From NCBI GenBank assembly GCA_021204825.1, contig JAJPYR010000077.1, positions 40,354-104,353 on the forward strand: 64,000 nucleotides of DNA, in the 5' to 3' direction. Shown here piece by piece: positions 54,557-61,519 of the stretch. Under the pieces are notes generated by a model, which worked only from the letters and a program-made list of their open reading frames with translations, was not told the DNA's origin and searched no databases. Origin of the DNA: Clostridia bacterium (lineage in GTDB: Bacteria > Bacillota > Clostridia > Christensenellales > Borkfalkiaceae). Numbering within the stretch: position 1 is the first letter of the stretch; each line of letters starts with the position of its first letter. The position numbers and the translations under genes are program-made.

Positions 54557-55351
54557 CTAGCCTTCCAGAAGCCTCTGGATTTCAGGAAGGGCGGCCTTGC
54601 CGGCCTCGTAGCCGCGGTCAAAGGTTATATCAAGGTCCTTCACGGTGTACTGTGAGAGCCCTGTCATGTCCGGCTCTATGTAGAGGTCATAAATGCCCTT
54701 CTCCAACTCTTTCGTCTTTCTGGTTATCTGCAGGTCCATGAGCTCATATGAGCGGAGCAGCATGGAGAAGATGTTCTTTATCTTTTCCGGCGGGTTCTCA
54801 GTGTTTTTGAGGACGTCCACAGAGACAACAACGTCCGCACCCATGTCCTTGGCGTACCTTGAAGGCACGCGGCACATGACGGAGCCGTCTATGAGCGTCT
54901 GCCCGTCCAGCTCCGCAGGCCTGAAAACGCCGGGCACGGCAAGGGACGCAAGCACCGCCTGCACTGCGGGGCCTTTGTCTAAAAGGACGGTTTTTGCGTT
55001 GAAGGCATCCGTGGCTATGCAGGTGAAGGGGATTTTAAGGTCCTCTATTGTGCCATCCCCTATGTACTTTAAAAGGAGCTTTTTGACCTTCTTTGTGGCA
55101 AAAAGGGACTTCCTGCGTATGAATCCTAAACGGAAGTCCGCTATGGAGCGGGTCTTGAGTTTCAGAACCTCTTCACGGATCTCAAGAGCGGTCATGCCAT
55201 GCGCATAACAGGCGCCAATCACAGCGCCTATTGAACACCCGGATATGTAATCCGGACGGATATCTGCTTCCTCCAATGCGCGCAGAACGCCCGCATGCGC
55301 CGCTCCGTTGGCGCATCCGCCGCCAAGCGCCAGACCCAAAGTCTTGCTCAT
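54557..55351 (-). CDS. Patatin-like phospholipase family protein (copy 1)
   Basis: LALGGGCANGAAHAGVLRAL; GCSIGAVIGA (GxSxG); IDGSVMCRVPSRY. Uses TAG as its stop. Confidence 0.85.
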   Translation of the reverse strand: MSKTLGLALGGGCANGAAHAGVLRALEEADIRPDYISGCSIGAVIGACYAHGMTALEIREEVLKLKTRSIADFRLGFIRRKSLFATKKVKKLLLKYIGDGTIEDLKIPFTCIATDAFNAKTVLLDKGPAVQAVLASLAVPGVFRPAELDGQTLIDGSVMCRVPSRYAKDMGADVVVSVDVLKNTENPPEKIKNIFSMLLRSYELMDLQITRKTKELEKGIYDLYIEPDMTGLSQYTVKDLDITFDRGYEAGKAALPEIQRLLEG

Positions 55352-55487
55352 CTGTCTCCCACCTTGTCTTTTTACGGTCCAGTCCGGGGCCTGTACGGTC
55401 CCGCCTTATAAGGGCCGTATATGTATGCATCTCCTGACGGATGCGCGGAACGCGCTGAATTCGCATGCAGGATGCGCCGGAATGGCG

Positions 55488-56279
55488 CTAATCCGCCAGC
55501 AGGGCCTTTATCTCATTCATGTGGGCTATGCCCTCTGCATAGCCTTCATCATACGCTTTGTCCAAATCCTTTATGGCATACTGGCTCATGCCCTTCATCT
55601 CAGGCTCTATAAGAAGGTCGCAGATCTTCCTCTCCAGCACTCTTGTGCGGAGTGTCATCTGGGTGTCCATGACGTCATATACGCGGAGGATAAGGGCAAG
55701 GATGTTCTTGATCTCGTCCACTTCCTCCTGGGTGTTCTTGAGGACGTCCACGGCAATGACCACATCCGCCCCCATCTCTTTTACCGTCCCCACAGGCACA
55801 CGGCACAGGCATCCGCCGTCCACGAAGATGCTGCCGTCATACTGCACGGGGCGGAAGACACAGGGTATTGCGCTGGAGGCCAGGACGGCCTGCGCTGCGG
55901 AGCCGTGGTCAAAGACGCGCACCTGCCCGTTGGTCACATCCGTGGCCACACACTTGAAAGGAATTGAGAGGTCCTCTATGTTTTTGTCCCCCAAAAGCTT
56001 TGTTATGAGCTTTGAAACCTTCTTGGACTGAAGGACAGACAAGCGGGTTATGAATGCAAGGGACACGTCTATTATGTCCCCGGCCCTGAGCTTGAGCGCC
56101 TCTTCGCGCATCTCAAGGGCGGTCATTCCGTTCGCATAGCATGCGCCTATAACAGCGCCCATGCTGCATCCTGCTATGTAGTCCGGGCGTATGCCGTTCT
56201 CTTCCAGGGCCTTTATGAAGCCAATGTGCGCCACTCCCCTGGAGCCGCCGGCTCCGAGAGCCAATCCTAGTTTTTTCAT
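55488..56279 (-). CDS. Patatin-like phospholipase family protein (copy 2)
   Basis: LALGAGGSRGVAHIGFIKAL; GCSMGAVIGA; VDGGCLCRVPVGT; tandem homologue of copy 1. Confidence 0.85.
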   Translation of the reverse strand: MKKLGLALGAGGSRGVAHIGFIKALEENGIRPDYIAGCSMGAVIGACYANGMTALEMREEALKLRAGDIIDVSLAFITRLSVLQSKKVSKLITKLLGDKNIEDLSIPFKCVATDVTNGQVRVFDHGSAAQAVLASSAIPCVFRPVQYDGSIFVDGGCLCRVPVGTVKEMGADVVIAVDVLKNTQEEVDEIKNILALILRVYDVMDTQMTLRTRVLERKICDLLIEPEMKGMSQYAIKDLDKAYDEGYAEGIAHMNEIKALLAD

Positions 56280-56445
56280 CTGCTGTCTTCCAAACCTTTA
56301 TACGTCCCGCAGAGCGGCGCACTCCATTAGGCGCACTTGCTGCGTGATTTGCTTATATCTGCGTGTGTTTGCATGCGCTTACGTATGTTTGCGCATGCCG
56401 GAGCCTGTCTCGCCTCACCCGTGAGACAGCCTGCCCGCGGGCAGT

Positions 56446-57243
56446 TCAGTATGCGCCGAGGATCTTGAATGAGTTTGCGGCTGCGGCCACGTGGTCCAGG
56501 GTCTTGCGGTCTGCGGGGTCTGAGTAGTCCCCCTCTATTTCTATGAAGAAGCGGTACTCGCCCGGCCTGTCCTTTATGGGCCTGGACTCTATCTTGGTCA
56601 TGTTGACGCTGTCATCCGCCAGGCACTTCAGTATGTTGTAGAGCGCCCCGGGCGCGTGCCTGCAAGTGAATGAGAAGTATATCCTGCGCGTGGGCTTGCC
56701 AGGGTCTATTGTCCCGCGGATTATGAGAAGGAAGTGGGTGAAGTTTGTCTTTTCATCCGCTATGTTCTCCGGAGAGAGAACTATGCCCTCCGCCTTCACA
56801 TGCTCACCGCAGATGCCTGCATCTTCCGGGGTCTGAATCTTGGCCACAGAGGCCGCTGTGGAGGATGTGGCAATGAGGCGGGCCGTAGGGAAGTTGGCGT
56901 TTATGTACCTTGCGCACTGGTCCAAAGCCTGCTGGTGCGAGTATATGCGCTTGATGCCGGACAGAGGGGCGCCGGCCATGGTTGCAAGACGGTGGTCTAT
57001 ATGCACCACACACTCACGCACGGCGCATACGGAGTCTGTGGACTGCAGAAGATCTATGTTCTGCAAAACTCCGCCGTTCAGACTGTTCTCTATGGGCGCC
57101 GCTATGGCGTCCACCTTCCTGTCCAGAAGCGCCTTCATGAGAAGGGGGAAGTTCTGGAATGCCACCTTCTCTGCTTCCGGCATAAGCCTGCCTGCCGCTA
57201 TCTCTGAATAACTGCCCTCCGGGCCTAAATAACCTATCTTCAT
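56446..57243 (-). CDS. pheA: Prephenate dehydratase
   Basis: IGYLGPEGSYSEIAA; APIENSLNGGV; THFLLI; C-terminal ACT-like region with ESRPIKDRPGEYRFFIEIEGD. Confidence 0.9.
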   Translation of the reverse strand: MKIGYLGPEGSYSEIAAGRLMPEAEKVAFQNFPLLMKALLDRKVDAIAAPIENSLNGGVLQNIDLLQSTDSVCAVRECVVHIDHRLATMAGAPLSGIKRIYSHQQALDQCARYINANFPTARLIATSSTAASVAKIQTPEDAGICGEHVKAEGIVLSPENIADEKTNFTHFLLIIRGTIDPGKPTRRIYFSFTCRHAPGALYNILKCLADDSVNMTKIESRPIKDRPGEYRFFIEIEGDYSDPADRKTLDHVAAAANSFKILGAY

Positions 57244-57321
57244 GTAATACCTGCTGTACGTCTTTGCTGTATATGACTGTTATGCGTGTGCATCGCGGGT
57301 CTTTGAGGCCCGGATGTTTTG

Positions 57322-58344
57322 TTATACCTTGTCTGCTATGTCCAGAAGGAGCCTTTCTGTGTCCGCCCAGCCAAGGCAGGGGTCCGTGATGCTCTTCCCG
57401 TACACGATGTCTTCCTTCTGGCAGCCCTCTTCTATGAAGGACTCTATCATGAACCCCTTCACGATTCTCTTGAAGTCCGCGTCATAATTGCGGTCATGCA
57501 TGACGTCCTCGCAGATGCGTATCTGCTGCCTGAACTTCTTTGCGCTGTTGGAATGATTGGCGTCTATGATTATTGCCGGGTTCTTGAGGTCTGATTTTGC
57601 ATACCCTTCAGCAAGCTGCATTACGGTCTCGTAATGATAGTTTGGAATATCATTGCCGTAGCTGTCCACAGCGCCGCGCAGGATGGCATGAGCCAAGGGG
57701 TTTCCGTCTGTCTCCACCTGCCAGCCGTTGAGCTTGAAGACCTGCGGGGACTGCGCAGCGTATATGGAGTTGAGAAGCACGAGAAGCGAGCCGGACATGG
57801 GGTTCTTTATGCCGACCGGCCCGTCTATGCCGCTTGCAACCAGGCGGTGCAGCTGGTTTTCGCTGGACCTTGCGCCCACCGCGTGGTAACAGAGAAGGTC
57901 TGCCACGTAATGAATGTTCGCGGGGTACAGCATCTCGTCAGCGGCGGCAAGACCGGAGGCCTCTATGGCCTTTATGTTGAGCTCACGGATGGCAAAGATG
58001 CCCTTCAAAATGTCCTCTGCCTTTGTGGGGTCCGGCTGTGAGAACATGCCCTTATAGCCCACGCCCTTGGTCCTGGGCTTGTTCGTGTATATCCTGGGCA
58101 CAAGGACCAGCTTGTCCTTGACCTTCTCATTGAGCTTTCCGAGGCGCTCCACATAGTCCAGGACGGGCGCCTCCTCATGTGCGGAGCAGGGGCCTACTAT
58201 AATGAGAAGCTTGTCCGAGGCGCCTGTTATGACGTCCGTGACCAGCTTGTCCCTCTCTGCCTTAACGGCCTTGAGGCTGTCCGGCAGGGGCACCATGTCC
58301 ACTACTACTTCCGGGTCCGGAATTCGTTTTGTCTTTCTAAACAT
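57322..58344 (-). CDS. 3-deoxy-7-phosphoheptulonate synthase, class I (copy 1)
   Basis: IVGPCSAHEEAPVLDYVERL; PRTKGVGYKGMFSQPDP; GARSSENQLHR; IIDANHSNSAKKFRQQ; SITDPCLGW. Confidence 0.9.
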   Translation of the reverse strand: MFRKTKRIPDPEVVVDMVPLPDSLKAVKAERDKLVTDVITGASDKLLIIVGPCSAHEEAPVLDYVERLGKLNEKVKDKLVLVPRIYTNKPRTKGVGYKGMFSQPDPTKAEDILKGIFAIRELNIKAIEASGLAAADEMLYPANIHYVADLLCYHAVGARSSENQLHRLVASGIDGPVGIKNPMSGSLLVLLNSIYAAQSPQVFKLNGWQVETDGNPLAHAILRGAVDSYGNDIPNYHYETVMQLAEGYAKSDLKNPAIIIDANHSNSAKKFRQQIRICEDVMHDRNYDADFKRIVKGFMIESFIEEGCQKEDIVYGKSITDPCLGWADTERLLLDIADKV

Positions 58345-58522
58345 CTGTATTCTCTCTCTTGCGCCCCTTTATGCGGCCCGCATATGGCGCCGCAGGGGGC
58401 TGTATTTATGTATTTGCGTGTCTTTCATGCGCCTGCCGCCTCTTCGTGCGGCGCATTGCCTGCGGAATGGAGCTGAGTGCAAACATATGTTTGGCGCGGG
58501 TTATGTGCGCGTAAAACCAGTT

Positions 58523-59545
58523 TCAGACCTTATCCGCTATATCCAGAAGAAGGCGCTCCGTGTCTTCCCAGCCGAGGCAGGGGTCTGTGATGGACTTGCC
58601 GTATATGATGTCCTCTTTCTGGCAGCCCTCTTCTATGAAGCTTTCTATCATGAAGCCCTTGACTATCTTTTTGAAGTCCGCATCATAGTTGCGGTTCTGC
58701 ATGACTTCCTCGCAGATGCGTATCTGCTGCCTGAACTGCTTGCCGCTGTTGGAGTGGTTGGCATCTATGATTACCGCAGGATTCTGAAGGCCTGCGTGGG
58801 CATAACCTTCCGCAAGCTGCATTACCGTCTCGTAATGGAAGTTGGGGATGTCGTTTCCGTAGCTGTCCACGGCGCCTCTTAAGATGGCGTGCGCCAGAGG
58901 GTTGCCGTCTGTTTTGACCTGCCAGCCGTTGAGCTTGAACACCTGCGGGGACTGGGCGGCGTATATGGAGTTGAGGAGCACCAGAAGCGAGCCGGACATG
59001 GGGTTCTTGATGCCCACAGGCACATCCACGCCGCTGGATACAAGGCGGTGGAGCTGGTTTTCGCTGGATCTTGCGCCTACTGCTATGTATGAGAGAAGGT
59101 CCTCCACGTAGTGTATGTTGGCGGGGTACAGCATCTCGTCCGCTGCTGCAAGGCCGGAGGCCTCTATGGACTTTATGTTGAGCTCACGTATGGCGAAAAT
59201 GCCCTTTAAGATGTCCTCTGCCTTTGTGGGGTCTGGCTGGGAGAACATGCCCTTGTATCCCACGCCCTTGGTCCTGGGCTTGTTGGTATAGATTCTGGGA
59301 ACCAGAACGAGCTTGTCCTTGACCTTTTCGTTGAGCCTGCCCAAGCGCTCCACGTAGTCTAAGACAGGAGCCTGCTCATGGGCGGAGCAGGGGCCTACGA
59401 TTACCAGGAACTTGTCTGACGCCCCTGTTATGACATCCGTGACCATCTGGTCCCTTTCGGCCTTTATGGACGCAAGATCCCTGGGAAGGGGCATCATGTC
59501 CACAATGACTTCCGGGTCCGGTATCCTTTTCTGTTTCTCAAACAT
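58523..59545 (-). CDS. 3-deoxy-7-phosphoheptulonate synthase, class I (copy 2)
   Basis: Nearly co-linear and highly similar to copy 1; start MFEKQKRIPDPE. Confidence 0.9.
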   Translation of the reverse strand: MFEKQKRIPDPEVIVDMMPLPRDLASIKAERDQMVTDVITGASDKFLVIVGPCSAHEQAPVLDYVERLGRLNEKVKDKLVLVPRIYTNKPRTKGVGYKGMFSQPDPTKAEDILKGIFAIRELNIKSIEASGLAAADEMLYPANIHYVEDLLSYIAVGARSSENQLHRLVSSGVDVPVGIKNPMSGSLLVLLNSIYAAQSPQVFKLNGWQVKTDGNPLAHAILRGAVDSYGNDIPNFHYETVMQLAEGYAHAGLQNPAVIIDANHSNSGKQFRQQIRICEEVMQNRNYDADFKKIVKGFMIESFIEEGCQKEDIIYGKSITDPCLGWEDTERLLLDIADKV

Positions 59546-60047
59546 CGCTCTCTCCTTTGATTCCAAGCCTTGCAAGCGTGGCCTCAAACTCATCCCTTAT
59601 CTCTTCCGGGATCATGTATGTGTAATCCTTGCCGAAGTGCAGGCAGTTCCTGACGAGCGTGGAGCTCACATGCGTGCCCTCTTCCGGCGCAGGGATATAG
59701 ATGCCTATCATGCCGGGCATGTACATGCGGCTTGCATTGAGGTCCCTGTTCTCATACTCGAAGTCTATGCAGTCCCTGACTCCCCTGACATAGAACCTGG
59801 TGCCCTCTATGGCAAGTATGTCCACAGCAGCCCCTTCAAACGTTATAACGCGCACGCGGGGCTCGTTTTCGTACATCTTTTCCAGGAGCTTTTTGCGCTC
59901 CATGACGGGCAGGAAGCCCGTTTTCTGCGTGTTGACCATTATGGCAATGACCACTTCGTCAAACATCTGCAGGGCGCAGTCCGCCACATACTTGTGGCCT
60001 GTCGTAGGAGGGTCGAAAGACCCTGCGAATACACATTTCCTGATCAT
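59538..60047 (-). CDS. coaD: Pantetheine-phosphate adenylyltransferase
   Basis: CVFAGSFDPPTTGHKYVADCALQMFDEVVIAI; RGVRDCIDFEYE; ISSTLVR-like HVSSTLVRN. Confidence 0.9.
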   Translation of the reverse strand: MIRKCVFAGSFDPPTTGHKYVADCALQMFDEVVIAIMVNTQKTGFLPVMERKKLLEKMYENEPRVRVITFEGAAVDILAIEGTRFYVRGVRDCIDFEYENRDLNASRMYMPGMIGIYIPAPEEGTHVSSTLVRNCLHFGKDYTYMIPEEIRDEFEATLARLGIKGESDV

Positions 60048-60646
60048 AAAAGCCTCTGCTGTCCGGTCCCTTCATCTGCAGGCGCGGCTTCTTCCGGAGC
60101 CTGCTCTTCCACATCCTCCGTGCGCTTGAAGAATGTTATGTACGTCTTTCCGTACTTGCGCTCATCTATCTTCGCAAGACCCCTTATATCTCCTTCAAAG
60201 GGGCAGTTCCTTTCATAAACTGCCACACCGTCCCTGTTCAAAAGGCCCCTCTTTCCTATAATCTGCAAAGCCTTCAGCCCCATGTCCGTCCTGTACGGCG
60301 GATCCAGGAATATGACGTCATACCTGGTCCTCTGTGCCAGGCACTCCATAAAATCCAGATTCCTGACCTCTGCCGGGATGGGCTCCTTGAAACGGGCTAT
60401 GTTCTTCTTTAAAAGGGCCAGGCTGTCCTTGGATGAGTCATTGAACACAACTTTCCTGGCCCCTCTGGATACAGCCTCCAGCCCAAGATTTCCGCTCCCG
60501 CAGAACAGGTCCAGGACCACGCAGTCCTGCACCGGGCCCAAAATGGCGTACAGGCTCTCCTTGACCCTGTCTGACGTGGGCCGTATGTCTTCTCCTTCAA
60601 ATTCACAGAGCTTGAGGCCTCTGTGCTTGCCGCTGATGATTCTCAT
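60044..60646 (-). CDS. rsmD: 16S rRNA (guanine966-N2)-methyltransferase
   Basis: MRIISGKHRGLKL; RPTSDRVKESLYAIL; LDLFCGSGNLGLEAVSRGA; VIFLDPPY. Confidence 0.9.
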   Translation of the reverse strand: MRIISGKHRGLKLCEFEGEDIRPTSDRVKESLYAILGPVQDCVVLDLFCGSGNLGLEAVSRGARKVVFNDSSKDSLALLKKNIARFKEPIPAEVRNLDFMECLAQRTRYDVIFLDPPYRTDMGLKALQIIGKRGLLNRDGVAVYERNCPFEGDIRGLAKIDERKYGKTYITFFKRTEDVEEQAPEEAAPADEGTGQQRLL

Positions 60647-60689
60647 ATTAACTCTCTTATATCTCACATATCCAAGGGGATATGTGCTT

Positions 60690-60754
60690 CACTTTGTGTT
60701 TTGTCCCGTTTTTGCTTTGTGTTTTGTCCCGGAATCACTTTGTGTTTTGTCCCG
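60690..60754. repeat. Three tandem copies of CTTTGTGTTTTGTCCCG with exact 23-bp period
   Basis: Cores begin at 60692, 60715 and 60738; the third includes the 3' end of the cyclo-ligase CDS (GQNTK*). Confidence 0.85.
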
Positions 60755-61280
60755 CCCGGAAGACTGTTATGCCATCCTCTGAAATGAAGGCATCCAGCGG
60801 CTCATCCCAGGGGTCCTGTGCAAAATCTGCTATCTGGCAGGCGTAGCCAATGCCAACTGCAAGGCATTTATGGGTCCTGAGGTATCTGTCATAGAAGCCC
60901 TTGCCGTACCCTATGCGGTACCCTTCCCTGTTAATGCCCAAAAGGGGCACTATGCATACATCCGGAGCTGTGTCTGCGGCTTTCCCTGCAGGCTCCAGGA
61001 TGCCAAAGGCACCTGCGGAGAGCTCTCCGTACGGCACAGGGACAATGTCCTCCCCTTCCACACGAGGAAGGAACACCTGCCTGCCAAGGTCCAGAAGGGC
61101 TTGTATAAGGCCCTCTGTCGGCACTTCACTGCGTATGGCAGAATATGCCATGAAGCTGGAAAAACGGCCATATGAGCGTATAAAGGCCTCTGCAATGTCC
61201 GCTGCCTTCCCTCTGCGCTCCTCTGCGGAGAGCGCGTTGCGCATGGCTTTAAGCTGTTTCCTCAGCTCCGTTTTTTCCAT
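60735..61280 (-). CDS. 5-formyltetrahydrofolate cyclo-ligase
   Basis: LRKQLKAMRNALSAEER; VPLLGINREGYRIGYGKGFYDRYL. ATG at 61280 preferred. Confidence 0.9.
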   Translation of the reverse strand: MEKTELRKQLKAMRNALSAEERRGKAADIAEAFIRSYGRFSSFMAYSAIRSEVPTEGLIQALLDLGRQVFLPRVEGEDIVPVPYGELSAGAFGILEPAGKAADTAPDVCIVPLLGINREGYRIGYGKGFYDRYLRTHKCLAVGIGYACQIADFAQDPWDEPLDAFISEDGITVFRAGQNTK

Positions 61281-61519
61281 CTCAGATACAGTCCCGCGTC
61301 TTCCGTACAGGCCGCCATGGCCTGTGCATATACTTTCCCTATACCTAAGTTTACCACACATACAGTCTGTTTGCAATGATTTTGTCTGGGATATAATGCT
61401 CTTTACATTGCATACGGGTGCGATATATGACGCCCGCGGAAATCCATGCGCACGCTTTGCGGCAGACATAATAAAAGGCAGGCCGTAAGGTCTGCCCTTT
61501 CATTATGTCTGTATGAGAG

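Noticed and set aside
60690-60754. CRISPR-like array
   Set aside because: Only three 17-bp copies with 6-bp spacers; no cas genes; the repeat derives from a CDS end.
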